This document shows, one piece after another, positions 56,713 through 63,021 of a stretch of DNA of 64,000 nt (positions within the stretch are counted from its first letter, which is position 1; each line of letters opens with the position of its first letter). A model generated the notes under the pieces. The model had not been told where the DNA came from and did no database searches. It worked only from the letters and a program-made list of their open reading frames with translations. The stretch covers positions 52,220 to 116,219 of the forward strand of contig CANFHU010000008.1 in assembly GCA_947446925.1 (NCBI GenBank). Reading direction: 5' to 3'. A program made the translations under genes and the position numbers. The DNA is from Flavobacteriia bacterium. GTDB taxonomy: Bacteria > Bacteroidota > Bacteroidia > Flavobacteriales_D > Crocinitomicaceae.

Positions 56713-56994
56713 CTATTTATTACCATAATGCCCCCAAAAAGAAAGAACCAGTACAATAACTTTATTGTCTTCAATTCTGTATACCAACCTATGTTTGTCA
56801 TTTATTCTTCTTGACCATGTTGGTGTCTCATAATATTTTAATTGCTCTGGTTTTCCTGTACCAGAAGTAGGGTGCTCACGAAGTTCATTCAATAATTTAT
56901 TGATTTTATGAAGTGCTTTTTTATCTCCGGATTTTTTAAAATTTTCTATGTCATTTTCAGCATCAAGTGTTAATTCAATAGCATATTTATAATC
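56713..56994 (-). CDS. Txe/YoeB-type toxin reading frame without a normal start codon
   Basis: A 93-codon open frame missed by the ORF track. It reads DYKYAIELTLDAENDIENFK, then KSGDKKALHKINKLLNELRE, a GTGKPEQLKYYE segment, TWSRRINDKHRLVYRIED and VLSFWGHYGNK. The YoeB catalytic set is present (Glu in KPEQL, Arg in DKHRLVY, terminal His-Tyr in GHY). It would cleave mRNA at the ribosome. No ATG, GTG or TTG precedes the domain: a TAG lies right before GAT TAT AAA, and only an ATT is available. The frame is +1 relative to the antitoxin and overlaps its end by 8 bases. Confidence 0.7.
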   Translation of the reverse strand, partial: DYKYAIELTLDAENDIENFKKSGDKKALHKINKLLNELREHPTSGTGKPEQLKYYETPTWSRRINDKHRLVYRIEDNKVIVLVLSFWGHYGNK

Positions 56995-57211
56995 CTAAAA
57001 ACTCTTTTTGATTTTCTTTTGATAATCTTTTTGTTTTACCAGATTCAATTTGTGCTACTGATCTATCAATTTTAGCAAAATACGCTTCTTCATTGAGTAA
57101 AGTTTCTTCATTTGAAGGTGCTATGTCAAATTGTATTTTCATTTCCTCCAATAAAGATTTAAGCAAAGATTTTTGCTTCGCGTTTTTCGGATATACTGTA
57201 ATACTTTCCAT
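56987..57211 (-). CDS. antitoxin-like protein (DUF2683 type)
   Basis: A 74-aa acidic protein, MESITVYPKNAKQKSLLKSL then LEEMKIQFDIAPSNEE and a C-terminal RSVAQIESGKTKRLSKENQK. This matches the small Bacteroidota proteins that pair with RelE/YoeB toxins: an N-terminal beta strand and helix for DNA binding or dimerisation and a C-terminal tail to wrap the toxin. Its stop overlaps the beginning of the YoeB-type frame, the usual gene order. Confidence 0.7.
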   Translation of the reverse strand: MESITVYPKNAKQKSLLKSLLEEMKIQFDIAPSNEETLLNEEAYFAKIDRSVAQIESGKTKRLSKENQKEFLGL

Positions 57212-57291
57212 AACTTTGATTTTATATTTAAAACTAAACTAATTTACAAAATTTTCTTTTATAAATTATATTCAGAATGATATTTAGAGAG

Positions 57292-57638
57292 ATTTAAAAT
57301 CATTATTGTCCGATTAATTTTTATGTTCTTTTGGCTTGACCCAAAAGAACCAAAAAGTCAAGCCTGTAAAAACAATTTTCTAAAACTATGGAACATTCTA
57401 GTCATTTACCCAAACTCGCAAACGCAGTTTACTTGCCCCTTTCAGGATGCAAGACTGCTGAGCTCAGACATGGGTACATTTCCTTTCATTTATCCTTGTT
57501 TTAGTAAAATCCTTTTAAGGGCGATTAAAGTTTGTTACAAAAATCAAGTCTATCTTCTTTCTAAAACGCTAAACAACTTATAATCTAAAAGGTTTCATCG
57601 CTGATTTTTAACTTTTATCGGACAGTAGTGATTTAAAA
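57292..57638. mobile_element. MITE-like element with terminal inverted repeats
   Basis: The left end TTTAAAATCATTATTGTCCGAT and the right end ATCGGACAGTAGTGATTTAAA are inverted copies (AAATCAyTAyTGTCCGAT, two mismatches and a one-base indel at the outer end). They bound about 345 bases that hold no convincing gene. A short hairpin near the left end has GGCTTGACcc and GTCAAGCC arms. The 86-aa ORF at 57323 within it starts MFFWLDPKEPKSQ and looks like translated repeat. I recall similar sequences as dispersed repeats in Flavobacteriia, but that was not checked. No clear target-site duplication was seen. Confidence 0.55.
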
Positions 57639-57669
57639 TACAAAATATAAAAGTTGTTTCTTTGTTAAA

Positions 57670-58383
57670 TTACTTTTTAGATTTCCCTTTAACAGCCACA
57701 TCGGATCCTTCTGCAAGAAATGTGGATCTTGGGGATGTATCATTTAAACATGCGAAATCGGGACCATATACTTTTTGAAAATCAACATGACAGGTGAAGT
57801 CAATGGTAGGATAGACATTCCAAGTAGGGTGGGAGACTTCGTATTCGGAGGTTTTTGTATCTGAAATACGGGTGTAGCCCCAATAATGTTCTGTAATAAA
57901 TTCTTCTTCACTTCCGGTTGAAAAGGCATAGGGTTTTGCATCAGTAGTAATGCTAAAGGAATGCCATTGTTTTTTATAGAAGAATGCGTATTCGATTTGG
58001 AGTGTGGTAACTGTAATTTCCCAATGGTGGTTCATGCGCATGGTATGGTAATGCTCTTGGTATAATGTATTTGCGATGAGAGTAATAGCAGGTTTTGGGA
58101 CAATTTCTTTGATAAATACAACGCCACGTTTCCATTCGCCATTCTCTAATTTTTTCACATAAAATCGTAAGTTGACTTCTTCGAAATTAGCATGGAATGG
58201 GACTTTTATACCTTTTAATTTCGTATGTAAAAACATAAACCCAATTAAGGAAACAATACATTTACCTTCCCAAAGGTCTAGTTCTGTTCCGTATGGGAGG
58301 TATTTTTGGAGAAGATTTGGGTCAATTTCATAATTGGCCATTACTAATTTTTCCCAGCGTGCAGTTAAAAAATTCGTAGCCAT
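57670..58383 (-). CDS. DUF2071 (YqjF-like) family protein
   Basis: A 237-aa protein of the acetoacetate-decarboxylase-like fold family. Its N-terminus FLTARWEKLVMANYEIDPNLLQKYLPYGTELDLWEGKCIVSLIGF is the YqjF hallmark, followed by VNLRFYVKKLENGEWKRGVVFIKEIVPKPAI. The chemistry is unknown. It is probably complete. It lies between the MITE-like element and the first composite repeat, at the border of the accessory island. Confidence 0.85.
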   Translation of the reverse strand: MATNFLTARWEKLVMANYEIDPNLLQKYLPYGTELDLWEGKCIVSLIGFMFLHTKLKGIKVPFHANFEEVNLRFYVKKLENGEWKRGVVFIKEIVPKPAITLIANTLYQEHYHTMRMNHHWEITVTTLQIEYAFFYKKQWHSFSITTDAKPYAFSTGSEEEFITEHYWGYTRISDTKTSEYEVSHPTWNVYPTIDFTCHVDFQKVYGPDFACLNDTSPRSTFLAEGSDVAVKGKSKK

Positions 58384-58510
58384 GATTCCAAAAAGATTAG
58401 TGAGGTGAATTGAACTAAATATACGTTATATTTTCAATTAATGGAAGTTAATTTCCAGAATATTTGTGGATTAAACGAAATGGAATTTTGTGTGTTTATT
58501 TCTTTGGTTA

Positions 58511-58595
58511 AAACTGCTAGAAACGTAAAAAAATTAGGCAAGGTATTTCAAGTAGAAATAAGGTTGTAAAAGGAAGTGTATAGGTTAAAAATCCC
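58511..58595 (+). repeat. composite intergenic repeat, copy A
   Basis: AAACTGCTAGAAACGTAAAA begins a divergent copy of module 1: CTAGAAACGTAAAA..AAGGtATTTCaaGTAGAAATA. It continues into a TAGGTTaAAAATCC segment shared with copy D. The ATTTC/GAAAT arms form a hairpin. This is the least conserved copy. A 42-codon ORF (58441-58569) runs through it but is not credible as a gene. Confidence 0.55.
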
Positions 58596-58751
58596 AAATA
58601 ACTTGGGGATAAACCTGCATAAATTTCGGGTAGAGTTTTGAAATAAATTTTCTTAAAAGTTACTTAGATAAATTAAGTGTGATAAATAGAAAAATAAAAA
58701 AATAAGTATTTAATTATCAATAATTTAATTTAAAAATGTGCTTTTATTATG

Positions 58752-58785
58752 GTTCCAAAAAATCTAATATTAAAAATTTTGGAAC
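58752..58785. repeat. inverted repeat GTTCCAAAA/TTTTGGAAC
   Basis: A perfect 9-bp inverted repeat with a 16-base AT loop in the gene-free stretch 58384-59250. It could be a terminator-like hairpin or part of a structured RNA. Apart from it, the composite-repeat copies and the 41-bp repeat, this 867-base stretch shows nothing recognisable. Confidence 0.45.
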
Positions 58786-58844
58786 GATAATAGACAAATA
58801 AAAGTGCTGGATTAACTTAGTTGCTGCGATAAGGTAAAATCCTG

Positions 58845-58900
58845 TACGGAGCGAAAAAAAGCTCCGGATTACAAATCCAGATGAGCGAGGGCTGGAAACT
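58845..58900 (+). repeat. composite intergenic repeat, copy B1 (module 2 only)
   Basis: ACGGAGCGAAAAAAAGCTCC then GGATTACAAATCCAGATGAG and CGAGGG. Module 2 has nested arms GCTC..GGATT-ACA-AATCC..GAGC and recurs at 59780 and 61380 almost unchanged, in the same orientation. Module 1 is missing in this copy. Confidence 0.6.
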
Positions 58901-58977
58901 TTTGTTATATCCTTGATTTTGATAAATACCAGATTTATAATTCTCCATTTTTATTAAAATTTAAATTAAAGATACTT

Positions 58978-59059
58978 CTTATTTTGAAAATAGACCAAAA
59001 ACTATAATAAGAGAGAATCTTATTTTAAAAATAGATTAAAAAATATAATAAGAGTTATT
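58978..59059. repeat. two 41-bp tandem direct repeats
   Basis: Unit 1 begins CTTATTTTGAAAATAGACC and unit 2 CTTATTTTAAAAATAGATT; each is 41 bases and they differ at about seven positions. Each unit ends ATAATAAGA and the next begins TCTTATT, making inverted half-sites across every junction. A hairpin GCTTCGG..CCGAAGT follows at 59071-59091. This could be an operator array on the downstream side of the XRE gene. Confidence 0.55.
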
Positions 59060-59250
59060 CTTATAAAAATGCTTCGGTAGATTTCCGAAGTATGTTACAG
59101 ATTTTACGAATAATTTGCATTTTTAATTGAAAAATCAATAGTATTTGAAATCAAATTTTTCTTTTGTCTTGATATTTCCAAAGTTCAATAAGAACAAAGT
59201 AAACATCCACAGTGGCGGATAAAAACCCTAAATAACTGGATTCTCTTCTC

Positions 59251-59559
59251 CTAAAACTCAATAGAAAGTTTTAGATGACCTCCCAAGCCTTTTTCAATAA
59301 TACGTAATAAGGTCGATAAACGAATATCACTCGCATCATTTTCAATACGCGAAATGTATGCCTTGTTGGTACCACAACGCAATGCTAATTCCTCTTGGGT
59401 GATTTGTTTCTTTTTTCGTTCTTCTTGAATAAGAACACCAAGTTTAAATGTTTCATACTCGGTAGTGAATACATCTCTTGAAGAAGTGCCTTTTTTGCCA
59501 TATCGTTTGTCTAAATGATCATCAAACGTTGTGATGGCTGTTGAATTTGTTGTTTTCAT
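59251..59559 (-). CDS. XRE-family antitoxin-like regulator (HigA type)
   Basis: A 102-aa protein. The HTH lies at about 47-100: FKLGVLIQEERKKKQITQEELALRCGTNKAYISRIENDASDIRLSTLLRIIEKGLGG. The N-terminal 40 residues (TAITTFDDHLDKRYGKKGTSSRDVF) match HigA-type antitoxins that follow a Gp49-like HigB toxin. Here the expected toxin gene upstream (59560-59640) is reduced to a short remnant, so the antitoxin is orphaned. Confidence 0.8.
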   Translation of the reverse strand: MKTTNSTAITTFDDHLDKRYGKKGTSSRDVFTTEYETFKLGVLIQEERKKKQITQEELALRCGTNKAYISRIENDASDIRLSTLLRIIEKGLGGHLKLSIEF

Positions 59560-59615
59560 CTTCGTATTCTTTTTTAATTCTTAACGCTCTTTCGATGACT
59601 AATACTCGTTCCATT
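59523..59615 (-). pseudogene. possible 3' remnant of a HigB toxin gene
   Basis: A 30-codon frame MERVLVIERALRIKKEYEDENNKF... just upstream of and overlapping the XRE gene. The text IERALRIKKEYEDE resembles the C-terminus of Gp49-like HigB toxins (..EIxxAxxxKKEYExE), and a small overlap with the antitoxin start is usual in such operons. A stop codon (TAA) lies right before the ATG and no further toxin sequence is visible. End coordinates are approximate. Confidence 0.35.
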
Positions 59616-59720
59616 TAATTTATACAAAGTTACCTAATTAGACTACAAAATCCTACAGATTTTTCAGAATTTACATACCCATCGAGAAATAAATTTAGTT
59701 CAATTTTAGTAGTAAAATTA

Positions 59721-59817
59721 AAACTGCTAGAAACGTAAAACAAGGAAGAAAGGCATTTCGCGTAGAAATACGATGGGGAAAAAAGCTCCGGATTATAAAT
59801 CCAGAGGAGTGAGGGGG
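59721..59817 (+). repeat. composite intergenic repeat, copy B2 (modules 1 and 2)
   Basis: The most complete copy: AAACTGCTAGAAACGTAAAA, then AGGCATTTCGCGTAGAAATA, CGATGGGGAAAAAAGCTCCG and GATTATAAATCCAGAGGAG. Hairpin 1 is ATTTC-GCGTA-GAAAT; hairpin 2 is CTCCGGATT-ATA-AATCC..GGAG. It sits between the orphan antitoxin and the ATPase gene. Confidence 0.7.
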
Positions 59818-59876
59818 AACTCATTGATGTGTTGCGCTTATAAAAGTAAGGGAATAAAAAAAGGAAATAAGTATCA

Positions 59877-59980
59877 AATCACCAAATAACACACATATTC
59901 GGTAATTTAAATCACTAAAATATATATATAATTGGTGATTATAATCACTAAAAATATAGTATATTTGGTGATTATGATTA
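59877..59980. promoter_or_regulatory. 33-bp-period operator array before the DUF4143 ATPase
   Basis: Half-sites AATCACC/T start at 59877, 59910 and 59943, exactly 33 bases apart, and GGTAATT, GGTGATT and GGTGATT start at 59901, 59934 and 59967, also 33 apart. Each pair forms a palindrome (best: GGTGATTATAATCACT at 59934-59949). The last site covers the ATG at 59974. Even spacing of about three helical turns suggests cooperative protein binding. Confidence 0.6.
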
Positions 59981-61100
59981 ATAGAGCGTTATTTCAAAAA
60001 CTAATCGAAAAGTTTAATAAAGGCAAAGCGATTGTATTATTAGGTCCGAGACAAGTAGGAAAAACTACGTTAATAAACACATGTTTAGAAGGACAAGATT
60101 TTTTATTTCTAAATGGAGATGATCCAGAAATACGAAATTTATTAGAAAATGCTGGGGTTTCTAAATTACGTTTAATTATCGGGAAAAACACACTCATTTT
60201 CATCGATGAAGCTCAAAGAATAAAAGACATTGGACTTATTGCTAAAATGATTATTGATCAATTTAAAGAAGTACAATTAATAGTAAGTGGCTCTTCTGCA
60301 TTAGAAATCAATCAATCCACCCAAGAACCTTTAACAGGAAGAAAGTTTGAATACCAGTTATTTCCGATCAGTTGGGAAGAATTTGAAAATCATGTAGGAT
60401 ATGTAGAAGCAAACACGCAACTGGAAGAACGCCTCATATACGGAATGTATCCGGATGTGCTAAATAACAGATCGGAGGCAGGTGAAATTTTAAAGCAACT
60501 TACTACAAGTTATTTATATAAAGATGTACTATCCATTACAGGTATCAAAAAACCGGAATTATTGGATAAACTTTTAAAAGCTTTAGCCTTACAAATCGGA
60601 AGTGAAGTATCCTACAATGAATTAGCTAATCTCTTACAGATAGACAAAACGACTGTTTCTAAATACATCGATTTATTGGAGAAAGCTTACATTGTGTTCC
60701 GACTAAACAGTTATAGCAGAAATCAACGCAATGAAATCAAAAACAATCGTAAAATCTATTTTTATGATAACGGGATACGAAATATGATAATCAACAACCT
60801 TAACCCTTTAGAATTGAGAACAGACAAAGGAGCACTCTGGGAAAACTTTTTAATCTCTGAACGGTTAAAACTACAACAATACAATCAACTGTATACTAAC
60901 AATTATTTCTGGCGAACAGTTGAAAACAAGAAGTTGATTTTGTAGAGGAAACAAACGGACAAGTTACTGCTTACGAATTTAAATGGAATAGCAAAGGAAA
61001 AGCTAAAATTCCAGCAGTATTTTTAAATCAGTACAGTGCAAATGGTAAAATTATTGACAAAGAAAATTTTAGAGAGTTTGTAAGAAATGACACCATGTAA
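59974..61100 (+). pseudogene. frameshifted AAA ATPase with DUF4143 domain
   Basis: Walker A IVLLGPRQVGKTTLINT, Walker B NTLIFIDEAQRIKDI, sensor LIVSGSSALEIN, winged-helix-like VSYNELANLLQIDKTTVSKYIDLLEKAYIVF. The ORF-track product stops at 60945 after WRTVENKKLIL. In the next frame the missing end follows directly: VDFVEETNGQVTAYEFKWNS to REFVRNDTM and TAA at 61098-61100, completing the D..ExK motif. One lost base near 60935 explains it (AACAAGAAGTTGAT where AACAAGGAAGTTGAT is expected). The track's start at 59932 lies in the operator array; the ATG at 59974 is preferred. Confidence 0.8.
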
Positions 61101-61145
61101 GTCCGCTCTCTATTTTCATTTTCAACTGTTAAAATTTAAATGTAA

Positions 61146-61238
61146 TCAGCAGTCCAGCAATTCTGGAGGTGTAGGTTCTACTTTATCTCTTTGTGGAGGT
61201 AATTTATCCAACGATAAATAAGGTGCAATTTGTCCCAT
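61146..61238 (-). pseudogene. 30-codon coding-like fragment
   Basis: MGQIAPYLSLDKLPPQRDKV followed by EPTPPELLDC and a stop. The low-complexity Pro/Glu ending is more protein-like than chance, and it could be the end of a lost gene. It is not recognised. The rest of 61101-61350 shows nothing. Confidence 0.25.
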
Positions 61239-61350
61239 ATATCTAATATAAGTACCAAAAATACAAATAACGGTACGTTTAATAGGTTTTAACTAATTTT
61301 TAGTTTCACAAAATTAAGGTAAAGCTTGAAAAATAAAAAGCGTACAATTA

Positions 61351-61411
61351 ATTTCACGTAGAAATACGATGGGGAAAAAGAAGCTCCGGATTACAAATCC
61401 AGAGGAGCGAG
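61351..61411 (+). repeat. composite intergenic repeat, copy C
   Basis: ATTTCACGTAGAAATACGAT then GGGGAAAAAGAAGCTCCGGA and TTACAAATCCAGAGGAGCGA. It keeps hairpin 1 and hairpin 2, but the left CTAGAAACGTAAAAC part is missing. It stops at the end of the antitoxin gene (stop codon at 61412). Confidence 0.7.
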
Positions 61412-61987
61412 TTATAGAAACAAAAATGCTACCCCTTGATTCTTTGTTTTTAATTTTGAATAAAAATTTGGCTTATTAATTTTAGCCAATGAATCTTTAA
61501 GTCTGCTTTGTTCCATTGGAGGAATCATTGTAGGTATTAATGCTTCTAATTTAATCCCGAAGATTCGATGAATAATAATCAAATCTTTATTGCTAAATGG
61601 ATGAATACCATTCATTAACTCGGAGATATAGGATTTTGTATGTCCTAACAATACTCCTAAATCTTGTTGGTTTAAATCAAAGTCTTTTAATTTCGTTTTA
61701 ATTAGTTCCTTTCTTTGCTGTAAAAATAAACGTTCTTGTTCCGCTAAAAATTCGGCTGTATCACTTTCGTTAATACGATCTTCCGTGATTTCTGTTTCGT
61801 TGTTCCAATGTTCCTCTTCGTAATTTTGGATTAGTACGCGTAATTGGTTGTAACTTTCCGCTAATTCTGGTCGATTTTCTTTTACTAAACGAAGTTTACG
61901 GTAAAGAATTAACACACGTTCAAATTCTATTTCATCTGAAATAAAGCCTCTACGTAATACATTTTTTATATCCAATTGCGTTTTCAT
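61412..61987 (-). CDS. antitoxin-like HTH protein, partner of the HigB-like gene
   Basis: A 191-aa protein. An N-terminal helical region (residues 1-105, rich in Glu/Arg, for example EERVLILYRKLRLVKENRPE) is followed by an XRE-type HTH (about 108-160): FDLNQQDLGVLLGHTKSYISELMNGIHPFSNKDLIIIHRIFGI. This resembles the COG5499 HigA-type antitoxins, here with a helical extension. It is 10 bases downstream of the toxin-like gene, the order typical of higBA. Its end abuts composite repeat copy C. Confidence 0.75.
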   Translation of the reverse strand: MKTQLDIKNVLRRGFISDEIEFERVLILYRKLRLVKENRPELAESYNQLRVLIQNYEEEHWNNETEITEDRINESDTAEFLAEQERLFLQQRKELIKTKLKDFDLNQQDLGVLLGHTKSYISELMNGIHPFSNKDLIIIHRIFGIKLEALIPTMIPPMEQSRLKDSLAKINKPNFYSKLKTKNQGVAFLFL

Positions 61988-61997
61988 CTTTTCTTGA

Positions 61998-62402
61998 TTA
62001 GTTTATCCAACTGTTACTTTTTAACCATTTACGGATAGTATCTCTATTGTTTTTAAATGTAGATGCATAATCAGCATGCGAACCACACCAAGCAATACTC
62101 GCTTCATCCTCCCTAAAATAAACACCTAATAAAATTCTATGTATATGTATATCAAAAAAGTAAAAAATTTCAACCACACAATCGGCATCTGGACGTACTT
62201 GTAGAAGTTCAAAATGATTTTTCCACGTGGCTTGTTCGATACAGACAATCAAATCATCTATCGCTACTACTAATTTTACATTTCCGATATTTTTCTTTTT
62301 TAACTTTAGTAATTTATGTTTGTGCCTAATCTCCAACTCTTTTACAAATATAAGAATTAAAGTTCTGTTTAATTTAGAACTTTTAAAATAATTATTTCCC
62401 AT
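61998..62402 (-). CDS. HigB-like toxin
   Basis: A 134-aa protein. The RelE/HigB-like core is visible as ATWKNHFELLQVRPDADCVV, FYFFDIHIHRILLGVYFRED and WCGSHADYASTFKNNRDTIRKWL. The GTHxxY-like motif (CGSHADY) is typical of HigB-family mRNA interferases. An extra N-terminal segment of about 40 residues (LNRTLILIFVKELEIRHKHKLLKLKKK) precedes the core and may be part of the fold or come from a start chosen too early. It would be neutralised by the following HTH protein. Confidence 0.75.
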   Translation of the reverse strand: MGNNYFKSSKLNRTLILIFVKELEIRHKHKLLKLKKKNIGNVKLVVAIDDLIVCIEQATWKNHFELLQVRPDADCVVEIFYFFDIHIHRILLGVYFREDEASIAWCGSHADYASTFKNNRDTIRKWLKSNSWIN

Positions 62403-62503
62403 TCATATATCCATTTCTTAAAGCGCAGAAATTATTCTCCAGTAGGAAATAATTAGTTCTTTTACCAAAAGATTGCATATACTTTCATTAGTTAAAATTA
62501 TAA

Positions 62504-62598
62504 CCACTAGAAACGTAAAACAAGTAGCAAAGGCATTTCGCGTAGAAATACGGTGGGGGAAAGACAGTTTACAGGTTGAAAATCCTGCACAGCGGGGA
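62504..62598 (+). repeat. composite intergenic repeat, copy D (module 1 plus a different 3' module)
   Basis: CACTAGAAACGTAAAACAAG, AAAGGCATTTCGCGTAGAAA, TACGGTGGGGGAAAGACAGT then TTACAGGTTGAAAATCCTGC. Module 1 matches copy B2 closely, but module 2 is replaced by an ACAGGTTGAAAATCCTG segment that resembles the 3' part of copy A. So two classes of 3' module exist. Confidence 0.65.
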
Positions 62599-62690
62599 AT
62601 TCTGTAACAGGTATCTTAAAGTGCAGTTTTATATGAGTATAATAGATGCAATGAATGACAGATTAATAAGAATAGTATTACCTAAAAATC

Positions 62691-62921
62691 CTAATACGTA
62701 GGCCTGCCATCAGGAATAAGATTTTTTACATCCTCTTCTAATGCAGTTGCAATTTTACAAAGAGTTCTAAAAGTTGGAATTGATTTGGCTGACTCAATTC
62801 TCCTTAGATTGGTAGGTTCAATTCCAATTTTAAAAGCAAGTTCATTTTGTTTAATACCCTTATCCTTTCTTATTTTCTTTATATTACTGCAAAGAAGTTC
62901 AAGGTATTCTAGCTCTGTCAT
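62691..62921 (-). CDS. small XRE-family regulator
   Basis: A 76-aa HTH_3 protein, essentially a lone DNA-binding domain: LCSNIKKIRKDKGIKQNELAFKIGIEPTNLRRIESAKSIPTFRTLCKIATALEEDV, ending IPDGRPTY. It is divergent from the outer-membrane barrel gene; the 100-base gap contains a candidate operator (62960-62971). Confidence 0.85.
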   Translation of the reverse strand: MTELEYLELLCSNIKKIRKDKGIKQNELAFKIGIEPTNLRRIESAKSIPTFRTLCKIATALEEDVKNLIPDGRPTY

Positions 62922-62959
62922 AGATTGCTAAAATATCTCTAAGCAACCTCTTATAAATA

Positions 62960-62971
62960 ATCAATTTTGAT
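62960..62971. promoter_or_regulatory. candidate operator ATCAA-TT-TTGAT
   Basis: Inverted arms ATCAA and TTGAT two bases apart, in the divergent gap between the XRE gene and the barrel gene. It covers the TTG (62967-62969) that could be the -33 element of the barrel promoter, so binding would repress it. Confidence 0.35.
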
Positions 62972-62991
62972 CATTTATTAAAAATAAATAA

Positions 62992-62999
62992 TATATTTG
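62992..62999 (+). promoter_or_regulatory. -7 promoter element TATATTTG
   Basis: Full match to TAnnTTTG, 22 nt before the ATG at 63022; a TTG at 62967-62969 lies 22 nt upstream. Confidence 0.5.
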
Positions 63000-63021
63000 A
63001 AGAAACTTTAAATAATTAGAA

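Noticed and set aside
57323-57583. 86-aa ORF from the track
   Set aside because: It lies wholly inside the element with terminal inverted repeats, has no recognisable domain, and begins with translated repeat sequence.
58441-58569. 42-codon ORF through composite repeat copy A; copies B2 and D are also open in this frame (RNVKQ..KAFRVEIRWGK)
   Set aside because: Copies A and C do not keep the frame, there is no consistent start, and the hairpins are better conserved than a protein would require. Treated as non-coding repeat.
59877-59980. CRISPR-like regular spacing
   Set aside because: The 33-base period contains short palindromic half-sites, not long identical repeats with unique spacers, and there is no cas gene.
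58511-62598. Integron attC sites
   Set aside because: No clear R'/R'' core (GTTRRRY with its complement) bounds the repeats, genes face both ways, and no integrase gene is visible. Kept as an unclassified repeat.
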